Positions 19,060 through 28,420 of a DNA stretch of 64,000 nucleotides are shown here, one piece after another. Numbering within the stretch: the first letter of the stretch is position 1; each line of letters opens with the position of its first letter. The notes below the pieces were generated by a model. That model saw only the letters and a program-made list of their open reading frames with translations. It did no database searches and was not told the origin of the DNA. A program made the position numbers and the translations under genes. The stretch covers positions 992,001 to 1,056,000 of the forward strand of contig OZ245942.1 in the NCBI GenBank assembly GCA_965230065.1. The letters run 5' to 3'. Source of the stretch: G965230065 sp965230065 (GTDB taxonomy: Bacteria; Bacteroidota; Bacteroidia; Cytophagales; Cyclobacteriaceae).

Positions 19060-19173
19060 ATAAAATAATTATGAATTAACAGATGGTTTTAAGAAAATTT
19101 CAATTTGAATTCTCTATTTCAGGGATTTTTCAAAGCCAAAGAGTAATTTAGCGGCAACCAAAACTATATCCGT

Positions 19174-20640
19174 ATGACCATTCAGAATTATATAAAGTTT
19201 TTACCGGTATTCTTTATTTTTCTTCTCATATCTTCCTGTACCAAACCGGAAAATAAAAGCGCAACAGAAGCCTCTCAGCAGCCACCCAACATTCTTTTTA
19301 TTGCCGTAGACGACCTGCGCCCCGAGTTGGCTGTTTACGGTGCCAATCATATCAAGTCCCCATATATTGACCAACTGGCTGCCCAAAGCCTGGTGTTTGA
19401 CAGGGCATATTGCAACATTCCGGTGTGTGGAGCCTCCCGGGCCAGTTTGCTCTCTGGCGTAAGGCCGGGCAGGCATCGGTTTATCGGCTACAGCACTTAT
19501 TTGGACGAAGATTATCCGGGGGTTACTTCCCTGCCCATGCACTTTAAAAATAATGGGTATACCACCATTTCCAACGGGAAAATTTATCACCATCAGGACG
19601 ATGACGCGGAAGCCTGGGACGAGGTTTGGAAACCTGTGAATAAAGTAACCAGCCGTGATTACCTCACTGAAGTGAATATTGAACTGGAAAAAGAAGGCAA
19701 AACCAGGGGATACCCTTATGAAAATGCAGCTGTGCCTGATACAGCTTACCGGGATGGCAAACTAGCCGAAAAAGCGGTAGAAGATATGAAGAAGCTGAAA
19801 GAAAACGGCAAGCCTTTTTTCCTGGCTGTGGGTTTTTACAAACCGCATTTGCCTTTTAATGCGCCCAAAAAATACTGGGATATGTACGATTCGGCTAAAA
19901 TTTCTTTGCCAGATAATTACATGCAGCCCGAAACCACACCGGACGAGGCTTTTCACAATTTTGGGGAGCTGCGGCATTATGCAGGCATCCCTAAAGAAGG
20001 GCCTGTTACGAATGAAATGGCGAATAAGTTAATCCACGGTTATTACGCCAGTGTGAGCTACACCGATGCGCAAATTGGCAAATTAATGGCTGCCCTCAAG
20101 GAAATGGAACTTGACAAAAATACCATTGTTGTGCTTTGGGGTGACCACGGGTGGAACCTGGGCGACCATGCGCTGTGGTGCAAGCATTGCAACTTTGAGT
20201 CCTCATTGCATGTGCCCATGATGGTGAAAGTGCCCGGGCAAACTTCCGGCAAGCATACGCCTGCCATTGCCGAATTCATTGATATTTACCCAAGCTTGTG
20301 CGAGCTTTCCGGTCTGCCCGTGCCTGAGCATACCGACGGGAAAAGCTTTGTGCCTTTGATTGAAGGGGAAACGCAACATAAAGATTTTGCCATTTCCAAG
20401 TTCCACGATGGCATCACCATTATCAAAGACGAGCTATTTTATACCGAATGGCTGGACAAAAACGATGAGGTAAAAGCCAGAATGCTGTTCGACCACGCTA
20501 AAGACCCGCTGGAACTGAACAACCTGGCAGAAAAACCGGAATATGAAGCAACGGTACAGGAACTCAGCACTTTATTGCACAACAATTGGGGGGATGATTT
20601 TTTTCTGAATAGAAAAAAAGTTGAAGCCAACACTCAATAA
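19174..20640 (+). CDS. Sulfatase lipoprotein, iduronate-2-sulfatase-like
   Basis: A sulfatase of 488 residues on the plus strand, divergent from the PUL. A lipobox-like segment (LISSC, Cys22) suggests membrane anchoring. The metal site AVDDLRPELAVYG is at about 44-56. The formylglycine motif CGASRASLLSG begins at Cys85. NGKIYHH and WGDHGWNLGDHALWCKH complete the active site, and the overall pattern is that of iduronate-2-sulfatase-like S1 enzymes, as in the gene at 2241. It shares the 183-bp intergenic region with the PUL sigma factor gene, so joint control is possible though not shown. A near-consensus -7 box (TAATTTAG, 19144-19151) lies 30 bases before the start codon. Confidence 0.9.
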   Translation: MTIQNYIKFLPVFFIFLLISSCTKPENKSATEASQQPPNILFIAVDDLRPELAVYGANHIKSPYIDQLAAQSLVFDRAYCNIPVCGASRASLLSGVRPGRHRFIGYSTYLDEDYPGVTSLPMHFKNNGYTTISNGKIYHHQDDDAEAWDEVWKPVNKVTSRDYLTEVNIELEKEGKTRGYPYENAAVPDTAYRDGKLAEKAVEDMKKLKENGKPFFLAVGFYKPHLPFNAPKKYWDMYDSAKISLPDNYMQPETTPDEAFHNFGELRHYAGIPKEGPVTNEMANKLIHGYYASVSYTDAQIGKLMAALKEMELDKNTIVVLWGDHGWNLGDHALWCKHCNFESSLHVPMMVKVPGQTSGKHTPAIAEFIDIYPSLCELSGLPVPEHTDGKSFVPLIEGETQHKDFAISKFHDGITIIKDELFYTEWLDKNDEVKARMLFDHAKDPLELNNLAEKPEYEATVQELSTLLHNNWGDDFFLNRKKVEANTQ

Positions 20641-20665
20641 ATAAGTACTGACAGCTGTAAAATCC

Positions 20666-20711
20666 TGTGGTACGGGCGTCTCGCCTGTACAGGCAAGATG
20701 CCTGTACCACA
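20666..20711. repeat. Dispersed palindromic repeat, copy A
   Basis: The segment starts TGTGGTAC and ends GTACCACA (an 8-bp inverted pair) and contains the 12-bp palindrome GCCTGTACAGGC. About 40 bases from its interior to its right end match the element at 35194-35254 almost exactly. It lies in the 80-bp gap between two convergent genes, a common place for REP-like elements. The shared sequence is seen directly. Confidence 0.75.
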
Positions 20712-20720
20712 ATTAGGTCT

Positions 20721-23117
20721 TCATTCATCCCGCAAAGTTTCCACCGGATTGACCATGGTGGCACGCAGGGTTTGGTAACTTACCGTAAATAAAGCTACCA
20801 ATAAGGCAATGGCCCCGGAAATGATAAATACCCACGGGCTGATGGAAATGCGGAAGGCAAAACCAGCGAGCCATTCCTGCATCAGAAAAAAGGTAATGGG
20901 GACAGCTACCAAAAAAGCGATGAGCACCAGAAAAGCAAAGTTTTTGGACAGGGTAACAAACAATTGGGGCACACTCGCACCCAGTATTTTGCGAATACCA
21001 ATTTCTTTGATGCGCTGTTGGGTGGAAATGGTAGCCAGTCCAAAAAGCCCCAGACAGGCAATAATAATCGCCAATCCGGCAATGGCGGTTACTACGCTGC
21101 TCATTTGCTGGTCGGCCCGGTACAGGTTTTCAAAATGCTCATCCAGAAATGCATAATCAAAGGGACGGTCTCCCACAACTTTGTCCCACACTGCATTTAC
21201 TTCGCTGATAGCTTCAGACGTGTTGTTGGCATCTACTTTTATGGAAAGCTCGCTGTAGCCCCACTCGGGATGTACGTGTAAACAAAGCGTATTCACGTTA
21301 AAATGCAGGGAGTTGAAATTGAAATCTTCCGTTACCCCAATGATGGTGCCCAGTGTATCGTTATCGTACCACCCAAAGCCAAAATCAGCGCCCACCGGAT
21401 TTTCAAGTCCCAGTTCTTTGGCCAGCGATTCATTGATGACAAAGGCGAATCCGGCATCGGTAGAAAAGTCACGGGAAAAACCACGCCCTTCTTTGAGTTG
21501 TATGCCATACACATCCAGAAAATCATAATCTACATTGATTTGGGAAACAGCAAGGTTGCGCAGGGTGGTATCTGTTTTTACTTTCCCGCCTGTTTGGTGC
21601 AAATTATTCCCTAGGCGCTGGCCCGATGCCGTTACGCCTTTGATATGGGGTTGTTTCAAAAGTTCGGTGCGCAATACTTCAAATTTTTCGTTGGCTTCCC
21701 CGCTCATGTCTACCAGCATCACCTGTTCTTTATCAAAGCCAATATCTTTGTTTTTCATGTAGTTGAGTTGCTGTACTGCCAGCACCGTACCTACAATCAG
21801 TCCAATGGCAATGGCAAACTGGGTTACCACCAAAGCATTGCGTAATACCGATTTTCTTCCCAACCCTTCCAGGTGCCCTTTCAGTACTTTGGCAGGTTGA
21901 AAAGAAGAAATGAAAAAGGCAGGATAAAAGCCGGAAAGAATGCCTACTGTCAATGTAACCATGACAAGCGCCAGCAAAGGCAGCATATTTTCAAAAATTG
22001 TGAAAACAGACAAAGTGCGCTCCGCCATTGTATTGACATAGGGCAGAAAAGCCAGTGCCATGAGCAAGGCAAGTACCAATGCCATAAAAGTAAGCACCAC
22101 AGATTCGCCCAGAAACTGCATAATGATTTGCCTTCTTGCAGCCCCTACTGATTTACGTACCCCCACTTCTTTGGAACGGGTAGATGAACGGGCCACCGAA
22201 AGGTTCATGAAATTAATACTGGCGATTACCAAAACAAAAAGGGCAAGGATGGAAAAAACCTTGATGTACGTACCATCAAATTTGCGGTAATTTTGGTAGT
22301 CATGTTCAATATTCATAGAACCCAGGTGCACATCGGTGAGGGGTTGCAGAAAAAGGGTATAAGAATCGGTGGCATCTTCGCCCATATATTTTATTAGAAA
22401 ATCTGGAAATTTAGCTTCCAATGCAGCAATATCAGGTTCTTTTTCCAGCAACAGGTATGTTACCATGAAGTTGGAACCCCAACGGTTATCAAACTCCGGG
22501 TTTTCCGCTGTTACCGAGGTCATAGCAATCAAAGCATCAAACTGCAGGTGGGAGTTTTCCGGTGCATCGGCTACTACACCGGTAACCTGGAAGTTTTCAT
22601 CATTCAATATTACCTGTTTGCCTACTACCTCTGTGCTGCCAAACAGCTTGCCCGCAGTTTCTTCTGATAGCAGTATGCTCTGGGGTTCATCCAAAGCTGT
22701 ATTTTTATCTCCCTGCACCAAGGGGAAATCAAACATGGTGAGGAAAGAAGAGTCTACCAATACGGTATTATCCACCATCATTTGCAGGTCGCCTATTTCA
22801 AACAACTGCTCGCCCCGGTTCCAATAGCGGGTGAAGTTTTTTATTTCAGGGTAATCGTTCAGCAAGTTGGGCCCCATGCCCGGCATGGAAAGGGCCACAT
22901 TCTGGGGCGACATGCCTTCAAAAGACTGTACTTCATCAAGGCGGTAGATGTCATTTTTCTGGGTATGAAAAGCGTCAAAGCTCAGCTCATCGGCTATAAA
23001 AAGAAAAATAACAATACAGGCTGCCATCCCGATAGCCAGGCCAAAAATGTTGATAAACGCGTAAATTTTATGCCTTGCCAGGTTGCGAAAAGTGATGAGG
23101 AGATAGTTTTTGAGCAT
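20721..23117 (-). CDS. FtsX/MacB-type ABC transporter permease
   Basis: A permease of 798 residues with a MacB-like layout duplicated in one chain. It has a first membrane helix at about 20-43, a periplasmic MacB-type domain, an FtsX block of three helices at about 285-400, a second N-terminal-like helix near 425-450, a second periplasmic domain and a final FtsX block at about 680-790. This two-copy form is common in Bacteroidota and typically works with a separate ATPase. No ATPase gene is adjacent here. The cargo (lipoprotein, peptide or drug export) cannot be predicted. It is not obviously part of the PUL, being convergent to the sulfatase gene. Confidence 0.88.
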   Translation of the reverse strand: MLKNYLLITFRNLARHKIYAFINIFGLAIGMAACIVIFLFIADELSFDAFHTQKNDIYRLDEVQSFEGMSPQNVALSMPGMGPNLLNDYPEIKNFTRYWNRGEQLFEIGDLQMMVDNTVLVDSSFLTMFDFPLVQGDKNTALDEPQSILLSEETAGKLFGSTEVVGKQVILNDENFQVTGVVADAPENSHLQFDALIAMTSVTAENPEFDNRWGSNFMVTYLLLEKEPDIAALEAKFPDFLIKYMGEDATDSYTLFLQPLTDVHLGSMNIEHDYQNYRKFDGTYIKVFSILALFVLVIASINFMNLSVARSSTRSKEVGVRKSVGAARRQIIMQFLGESVVLTFMALVLALLMALAFLPYVNTMAERTLSVFTIFENMLPLLALVMVTLTVGILSGFYPAFFISSFQPAKVLKGHLEGLGRKSVLRNALVVTQFAIAIGLIVGTVLAVQQLNYMKNKDIGFDKEQVMLVDMSGEANEKFEVLRTELLKQPHIKGVTASGQRLGNNLHQTGGKVKTDTTLRNLAVSQINVDYDFLDVYGIQLKEGRGFSRDFSTDAGFAFVINESLAKELGLENPVGADFGFGWYDNDTLGTIIGVTEDFNFNSLHFNVNTLCLHVHPEWGYSELSIKVDANNTSEAISEVNAVWDKVVGDRPFDYAFLDEHFENLYRADQQMSSVVTAIAGLAIIIACLGLFGLATISTQQRIKEIGIRKILGASVPQLFVTLSKNFAFLVLIAFLVAVPITFFLMQEWLAGFAFRISISPWVFIISGAIALLVALFTVSYQTLRATMVNPVETLRDE

Positions 23118-23274
23118 GGCGCAATGAGTAAGATGAAGGAGGTCTTATGGTACGACTAAAATCGTATAAATACCATACCACCTTAATAAAGCTCTGATTA
23201 CCAGTAAAATAGAAAAATATTATGACAAGCATATGTTCATAATCGAACATATTTGTTCGGTAGCGCACAGAAAA

Positions 23275-23349
23275 TTATTTCTTCTTGTTTCTTTCCAGCC
23301 TCCTAATCTCTTCCAGCATTTTTACATCCAATTTATTCCCTGCCCCCAT
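23275..23349 (-). other. Short frame downstream of a small gene, possible frameshifted tail
   Basis: A 24-codon reading frame (MGAGNKLDVKMLEEIRRL and on to NKKK) overlaps the 3' end of the 71-residue gene at 23333 in another frame, at a run of five G residues. It reads as a charged helix in the same style as the upstream product. If one base of the G-run were gained or lost, the two would fuse into one protein of about 90 residues. It may be a frameshifted tail, a sequencing error or chance. Confidence 0.3.
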
Positions 23350-23548
23350 CATTTATTACCTTACGTTTAAGTGATATACGCTCTCTGTTATCTTCTATAT
23401 CCACTTTTTTTGGTACATCTAATTTGATTTGCTGCAGGCGTTTCAAAAAAGCCAGTCTTTCTTCCGGACTTCTTTCAATACTTTCCAGAAGCTGGTCTTT
23501 TTCCGAATCCTCAAAAGTTGTAAAATGTATTTTCTTTTTCTCTCGCAT
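23333..23548 (-). CDS. Small charged protein, unknown function
   Basis: A 71-residue, highly charged, probably helical protein with no signal peptide or membrane segment. The motif SPEERLAFLKRLQQI resembles the short helical proteins that Bacteroidota often encode next to nucleotidyltransferase or toxin-antitoxin genes, but no partner is seen directly downstream. It lies between the permease gene and the SGNH/MBOAT pair. The family was not recognised. The 3' end may be frameshifted (see 23275-23349). Confidence 0.5.
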   Translation of the reverse strand: MREKKKIHFTTFEDSEKDQLLESIERSPEERLAFLKRLQQIKLDVPKKVDIEDNRERISLKRKVINDGGRE

Positions 23549-23606
23549 ATCATGATAATATCTTCACTAAAGATAAGCAGGAATGACAAATTGCGGTTTT
23601 TTTATT

Positions 23607-24566
23607 TTACTTATTTTCAGAAAGATCTATATTTATATCACTACACAACCTGCTGGTGAATGCTTTGGCTGAAAAAGAAACCAGATGAGAGCCGTCGTAA
23701 GTTTGGTAATCTCCCGCTGCTTGTGCATAACTCAAAAAGACGACCTGTTTTGTCCTTGCAAGACTGTCCATATCCTGCTCAAAATCAGGCCAAAACTCGT
23801 TTTCTATCTGCAGCACTTCTATATCCGTGGGCATGCGTATCAGAAAAACTTTGCCGTGCTGCCTGAGTAATTCAATGGTTTTGCCTAAATATGCAAGCCG
23901 CACCTGAGATTGTTTATGAGTGCGTATTCTTTCTTTGTAAGAATTTATCGTCTGTCCCTTCCACCCATCAATTTCATACTGTTGAATATCCACGTTTTTG
24001 GTCTTTAAGACTACTTCCATCCACCCGTCTTTGTGTACAGTTCTGATGTTGTAGGGCGCATACCGTATGAAAGCCTTGTATAGAGACTCCCCATAAAACG
24101 CTCTGATATACTCAAAATTGGGTTGCCTGTTCATGGCTTCTATTTTCGTGAATAAAGAATATTCATCAGTAACGGAACCGGCTGAATCGGGTACATGCTG
24201 CGGAATGGTCAGGTTCCCGGGCGATACTGAAAGGATGAACAATCCGTTTTTCACATCTGGCTTCAATTTCTTTTGGATGGCTTCCAGGTAAACCGCTCCG
24301 TAAGGTGACTGGGCCAGTTCAAAAGCAAAATTTAAAACAGGCGTAGCTATGCCTTTTCGCCCCAGTTCTTCCTCAATTACAGCCGGGGCAATGCCATCAA
24401 ACGCCCTGGATACTCCCAAAACCATACTGCCGGCGGGGTAAGTAAATTTGTTGTAGTAATAATCTACATACCCTTGCGAAAGCTTCCACTGAGCCAGAAA
24501 ATAGGCAGTCACCAGCAATGTGGCCAGTATGACTATTTTTGCTATGAACTTTTTTATTTCCATCAA
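23607..24566 (-). CDS. MBOAT-partner protein, SGNH/DltD-like, membrane anchored
   Basis: A protein of 319 residues with one N-terminal membrane helix (about 8-26) and an extracytoplasmic domain. GSMVLGVSRAFDGI at about 46-59 matches the nucleophile block seen in DltD- and AlgX-like proteins (G-x-S-R), and YDGSHLVSFSAKAF near the C terminus fits the usual D-x-x-H block. It overlaps the MBOAT gene by 4 bases (ATGA), so the two are translationally coupled. In such pairs the MBOAT protein passes an acyl group, often acetyl, across the membrane and the partner transfers it to a polysaccharide or other acceptor. The acceptor is not known. Confidence 0.75.
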   Translation of the reverse strand: MMEIKKFIAKIVILATLLVTAYFLAQWKLSQGYVDYYYNKFTYPAGSMVLGVSRAFDGIAPAVIEEELGRKGIATPVLNFAFELAQSPYGAVYLEAIQKKLKPDVKNGLFILSVSPGNLTIPQHVPDSAGSVTDEYSLFTKIEAMNRQPNFEYIRAFYGESLYKAFIRYAPYNIRTVHKDGWMEVVLKTKNVDIQQYEIDGWKGQTINSYKERIRTHKQSQVRLAYLGKTIELLRQHGKVFLIRMPTDIEVLQIENEFWPDFEQDMDSLARTKQVVFLSYAQAAGDYQTYDGSHLVSFSAKAFTSRLCSDINIDLSENK

Positions 24567-26005
24567 AACTGAAAATAAATGAAGGGCGTTTTCCTGTCGA
24601 TGCCAAAGAGTACAATCACAATAATAAACGTTAAATAGATGGCCCAGCGAACAAAAGGCGTACGGCGGGTTACCAATTCATACTCTTTGTGGTCTCCTTT
24701 AAAATAATTAACTGCCTGCACAAAAGCAACAAGGCCCAGGCACAAGAAAAACTCTATGGGGTCATCCAGATAAATGGGCTTAATACTGGGAATATTGCTC
24801 AAAAAATGAATAGCATGATACAGAGAGGGCGACCTGAAGAAAATCAGGGAAAACACCACTAAATGAAAAGAAATAAACCACCCACAAAACTGGTTTACCA
24901 GGGAGTTTACAGGGATACCCATTTTTCGAAGCAATTTTATGCGCATTTTACGAGTGGCTACCTCTATGAGGAGAAAAATACCATTCATCAGACCCCAAAT
25001 CACGAAAGTCCAACTGGCACCATGCCACAAGCCTGTTATAGTAAAAACAACCATCACGGCCAGGTATCTTTTCATTCGAAAATCCATCACCAATGGACGG
25101 TAAAGGTAATCCCTGAACCATGTCATTAGTGAAATGTGCCATCGCCGCCAAAACTCACCCAGATTGGATGAATACATTGGCCTGTTAAAATTATCCATGA
25201 GACGGAAGCCCATGACTTTGGCTGCCCCCAGTGCAATGGTGGTGTAGGCAGCGAAATCATAATAAATCTGGAACGTAAAAAAGTAAGCGGTGAGCAACTG
25301 TGGGTATCCGCTGTAGCGTACCGGGGCAGCAAAAACCTGGTCTACATACACTCCCAAACGGTCGGCTACTACCAGTTTCAGAAAAAAACCCCAGGCCATC
25401 ATGATGATGCCTTGTTTTATACGCTGCACATCAAGGTTTACTTTTCTGTGAATTTGAGGCAGAAGATTGCCCGGGCGCTCAATAGGGCCTGCCACCAGTT
25501 GCGGAAAAAATGAAACATACAGGGCATACCTGCCAAAATGTGTTTCGGGAGCAAACCTGCCCCGGTAAATATCAAAAGTATAGCTGAGGGTTTGGAACGT
25601 ATAGAAAGAAATACCAATGGGCAGCAAAATCTGCATGGGGCTATAAGTTTGCTGCACACCGGCCTGCGCAAGATCGATACCGAAAAACCCAAGGGCCTGC
25701 ATGGTGGCCTCGGTAAAAAAGCCAAAGTATTTAAAAAAGACCAGCAACCCTATGTTAACAGCAAGGCTGAGGTATAAATACCTTTTACGAACTATTTTCC
25801 GGGAAGCCTGGTAAATCTTTAATCCGCAGTAATAATCAATAGCTGTTGAAGTAAAAAGAAGCAATCCCAAACTGGCTTCCCAGGATATGTAGAAGTAGTA
25901 GCTTGCCAGTAGTAGCCAAATCCAACGAAGGTTATGTGCAAGCAGGTAATAGATGCTTACCACAAAGACGAAAAAAAATAAAAATTCAAAAGAATTAAAC
26001 AGCAT
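24563..26005 (-). CDS. MBOAT-family membrane O-acyltransferase (AlgI-like)
   Basis: An integral membrane acyltransferase of 480 residues with about 10-12 helices. Conserved MBOAT segments are FPQLVAGPIERPGNLLPQ, EFWRRWHISLMTWFRDYLYRPL read in pieces as FWRRWHISL and WFRDYLYRPL, and GLWHGASWTFVIWG with the catalytic His. This is the AlgI/DltB type that moves acyl groups from cytoplasmic donors across the inner membrane. The downstream gene overlaps by 4 bases and encodes the probable transferase partner. It could acetylate an exopolysaccharide, perhaps the one from the cluster at 42-64 kb, but no direct link is visible. Confidence 0.93.
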   Translation of the reverse strand: MLFNSFEFLFFFVFVVSIYYLLAHNLRWIWLLLASYYFYISWEASLGLLLFTSTAIDYYCGLKIYQASRKIVRKRYLYLSLAVNIGLLVFFKYFGFFTEATMQALGFFGIDLAQAGVQQTYSPMQILLPIGISFYTFQTLSYTFDIYRGRFAPETHFGRYALYVSFFPQLVAGPIERPGNLLPQIHRKVNLDVQRIKQGIIMMAWGFFLKLVVADRLGVYVDQVFAAPVRYSGYPQLLTAYFFTFQIYYDFAAYTTIALGAAKVMGFRLMDNFNRPMYSSNLGEFWRRWHISLMTWFRDYLYRPLVMDFRMKRYLAVMVVFTITGLWHGASWTFVIWGLMNGIFLLIEVATRKMRIKLLRKMGIPVNSLVNQFCGWFISFHLVVFSLIFFRSPSLYHAIHFLSNIPSIKPIYLDDPIEFFLCLGLVAFVQAVNYFKGDHKEYELVTRRTPFVRWAIYLTFIIVIVLFGIDRKTPFIYFQF

Positions 26006-26173
26006 CCCTATATGATAAATTCATATTGAAAATACCTTCTCTACTGCATAGTATGCCTAATGAGCAATCAATATACTTAATAATAAATTCTTGAAGAAAT
26101 CATACAGGCAAAATGCCGGGTAAGGGCAAGACTAAATCAAATAACCAAAAAAAAAACAGGCTGTTGTAAGCGT

Positions 26174-27148
26174 TTATTTTTCCCGCTCGATAGCAAACCG
26201 TACCAATTTGGTGAGGGCATCTTTGTAGATAGAGTCCGAAAATTGATCTGCCATCTCCAGAGCTTCCCGATAGAAACGGTCCATCACCTGGGTGGCATAC
26301 TCTATACCACCCGATTGTTTCACAAACTCTATCACTTCGTTTACTTTACCGGGCTTGTCGCTCTGGTTTTTCACAATATAAATGATGCGCCGCTTCTCAA
26401 GCCAGGAAGCTTTTTGGAGTGCATAAATCAACGGCAACGTCATTTTCTTTTCCTTAATATCAATGCCCAGGGGTTTGCCTACTTCCACTGTACCGTAGTC
26501 GAAAAGATCATCTTTGATCTGAAAAGCCATGCCTACTTTTTCTCCAAAAGCCCTGAATTTTTCTATTGTGGCAGCATCGGCGCCAGATGAGCAGGCACCT
26601 GCCGCACAACAGGAACCGATCAACGAAGCCGTTTTTTGGCGGATCACTTCATAGTACACCTCTTCTGTTATATCCAGGTTGCGGGCTTTTTCTATTTGCA
26701 AGAGTTCCCCTTCACTCATCTCACGCACCGCCCGGGATACAATTTTCAGCAAATCAAAGTCTTCATTATCTACCGAAAGCAACAATCCACGCGATAAGAG
26801 ATAGTCGCCCACCAGCACAGCTATTTTATTTTTCCAAAGGGCATTGATGGAGAAGAAACCCCGGCGGTAGTTGGCATCGTCTACCACATCGTCGTGCACC
26901 AGTGTGGCGGTATGCAGCAGTTCAATAAGGGCAGCAGCCCGGTAAGTGGTTTCGGTGATTTGTCCCGATACCCCGGCGCTTAAAAAAACAAACATAGGGC
27001 GCATTTGCTTTCCCTTTCGCTTGATGATATACCCCATGATTTTATCGAGCAGCAGCACCCGGCTCTTCATAAAAGAGCGGAACTTCTTCTCAAAATTGCC
27101 CATCTCAGTGGCAATCGGGGCCTGGATTTCCTGCAGTGTAATGTCCAT
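26174..27148 (-). CDS. Long-chain polyprenyl diphosphate synthase
   Basis: A trans-prenyltransferase of 324 residues that extends farnesyl or geranylgeranyl diphosphate with isopentenyl diphosphate. The first aspartate-rich motif is HDDVVDD (Asp86-Asp91) and the second KDDLFDYG (Asp213, Asp214, Asp217). KGKQMRPMF at about 46-53 gives the substrate-binding Lys/Arg. The residue before the first motif region (ELLHTATLVHDD) is of the long-chain type, as in octaprenyl or heptaprenyl synthases for quinone side chains, rather than a GGPP synthase for carotenoids. It lies 3 kb from the carotenoid cluster on the opposite strand. Family is firm; chain length is inferred. Confidence 0.93.
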   Translation of the reverse strand: MDITLQEIQAPIATEMGNFEKKFRSFMKSRVLLLDKIMGYIIKRKGKQMRPMFVFLSAGVSGQITETTYRAAALIELLHTATLVHDDVVDDANYRRGFFSINALWKNKIAVLVGDYLLSRGLLLSVDNEDFDLLKIVSRAVREMSEGELLQIEKARNLDITEEVYYEVIRQKTASLIGSCCAAGACSSGADAATIEKFRAFGEKVGMAFQIKDDLFDYGTVEVGKPLGIDIKEKKMTLPLIYALQKASWLEKRRIIYIVKNQSDKPGKVNEVIEFVKQSGGIEYATQVMDRFYREALEMADQFSDSIYKDALTKLVRFAIEREK

Positions 27149-27358
27149 GCGAGCAGCGCAATATTACTTCTAAATCGTGCCAATGCAAAAAATGTTTTCC
27201 TCTTAAATAATATTTTAGAAGCGTTTTGCTTTATTGGCAGTTAGTATCATTGAAAATATATTGTATTTGTAGCAGGAACCTTGTCATTTCCTGTTCAATG
27301 TAACACCTGACGAGGCTTAGCGTTTGCTATATTAAATCCTCAAATCGGATAAAATCCT

Positions 27359-28117
27359 ATGACTTCATCAAAATCTATATATACTACGGTGTTCTTTTTT
27401 GTTCTGTTGGCCTGCACCCAAAAACCTGATGCCCAGGCCATCATTGATAAGGCAATTGCACAACATGGCGGAGAAAACTTGCAGGAAGCAGTCATTGATT
27501 TTGACTTCCGGGACCGGCATTATAAGGCAGTGCTTAACCAGGGATTGTTCCAATATGAAAGGTCGTGGGCCGACTCGCTGGGCAGGGTACAAGACGTACT
27601 CACCAATGAAGGGTTTTCCCGTACTGTCAATGACCAGCCGTTTTCAGTAAGCGATGAAAATGCAAAAAAGTATGCCAACTCCGTGAATAGTGTCATCTAC
27701 TTTGCCTTACTGCCCTATTTCCTGAACGACCCTGCCGTGATTAAAGAATATGTGGGGGAAGCCAACTTAGACGGGGAATCTTACCATAAAATAAAGGTTA
27801 CCTTCCAGCAAGAAGGGGGCGGTGACGACCACGATGACATCTTCATATACTGGTTTCATCAGGATACTTACCAAATGGATTACCTGGCATACGAATACGA
27901 GCGGGAAGGCGGGGGCTCCCGTTTTCGCAAAGCGTATAACCAACGGGAAATTGGCGGCGTTCTTTTTGCAGATTATATCAATTACAAAGGCCCATATCCA
28001 ACTGAAAACCTGGCCGATTTTGATAAAATGTATGAGCAGGGCGCCTTAGAAGAGCTTTCGCGTATTGATTTGGAAAATATGGAGGTGAAGGGTTTGTCGT
28101 CGGCCGAGGAAATATAG
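27359..28117 (+). CDS. DUF6503-like lipoprotein, unknown function
   Basis: A protein of 252 residues with a lipobox (LLAC, Cys19). The mature N terminus AQAIIDKAIAQHGGENL resembles the start of the DUF6503 family of Bacteroidota lipoproteins, which look like outer-membrane lipoprotein carriers (LolA/LolB-like half-barrels) by their beta-strand pattern. The rest is beta-rich and acidic (GGGDDHDDI). It stands alone on the plus strand between the prenyl synthase gene and the toxin-antitoxin pair. The biochemical role is unknown. Confidence 0.7.
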   Translation: MTSSKSIYTTVFFFVLLACTQKPDAQAIIDKAIAQHGGENLQEAVIDFDFRDRHYKAVLNQGLFQYERSWADSLGRVQDVLTNEGFSRTVNDQPFSVSDENAKKYANSVNSVIYFALLPYFLNDPAVIKEYVGEANLDGESYHKIKVTFQQEGGGDDHDDIFIYWFHQDTYQMDYLAYEYEREGGGSRFRKAYNQREIGGVLFADYINYKGPYPTENLADFDKMYEQGALEELSRIDLENMEVKGLSSAEEI

Positions 28118-28186
28118 CTTTTTTTCCTCTGGTAAGAGGAACAAGAATTGAAAGTTAAATGGGATTTCATTATTTTTACTAGTGCT

Positions 28187-28420
28187 ATGAAACAAAATAC
28201 TTTACAAAATATGAAACAGATAACCCTTAATATTCCTGATAATAAATATTCCTTTTTTATAGAACTAATAAAAAGTCTTGATTTTGTCCAGATGCAAGAC
28301 GAAGGGGATTCTAAAGAGGAAATTATTGCCAACATAGAAGAAGGATTGAAAGAAATGAAGCTGTACAAGGAAGGCAAAATGAAGGGAACCCCACTTAAAG
28401 ACTTCCTCAATGAGCTATAA
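28187..28420 (+). CDS. Antitoxin-like small protein of a RelE-type pair
   Basis: A protein of 77 residues, or 69 if the ATG at 28211 (MKQITLNIPDNKYSFF) is used. That second start has an A-rich leader typical of Bacteroidota. The frame also runs back to a TTG at 28148, which is less likely. The N terminus looks like the strand of a ribbon-helix or Phd-like antitoxin and the C terminus (KEMKLYKEGKMKGTPLKDFL) is the charged, flexible tail that usually wraps the toxin. Its last 11 bases overlap the start of the toxin frame at 28410. The small size, overlap and partner support the call. Confidence 0.7.
   Translation: MKQNTLQNMKQITLNIPDNKYSFFIELIKSLDFVQMQDEGDSKEEIIANIEEGLKEMKLYKEGKMKGTPLKDFLNEL

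Noticed and set aside
20721..23117. FtsX-type permease as part of the sialidase PUL
   Set aside because: It is convergent with the nearest sulfatase gene and separated by a repeat element; PUL export does not normally need such a permease.
26140..26173. Run of A residues with a short palindrome after the prenyl synthase gene, read as a terminator
   Set aside because: The palindrome has almost no loop and cannot fold as a hairpin; the homopolymer alone is weak evidence.
26174..27148. Prenyl synthase as the GGPP synthase of the carotenoid operon
   Set aside because: Its residues before the first Asp motif look like a long-chain quinone-type enzyme, and it is on the opposite strand 2.3 kb away.
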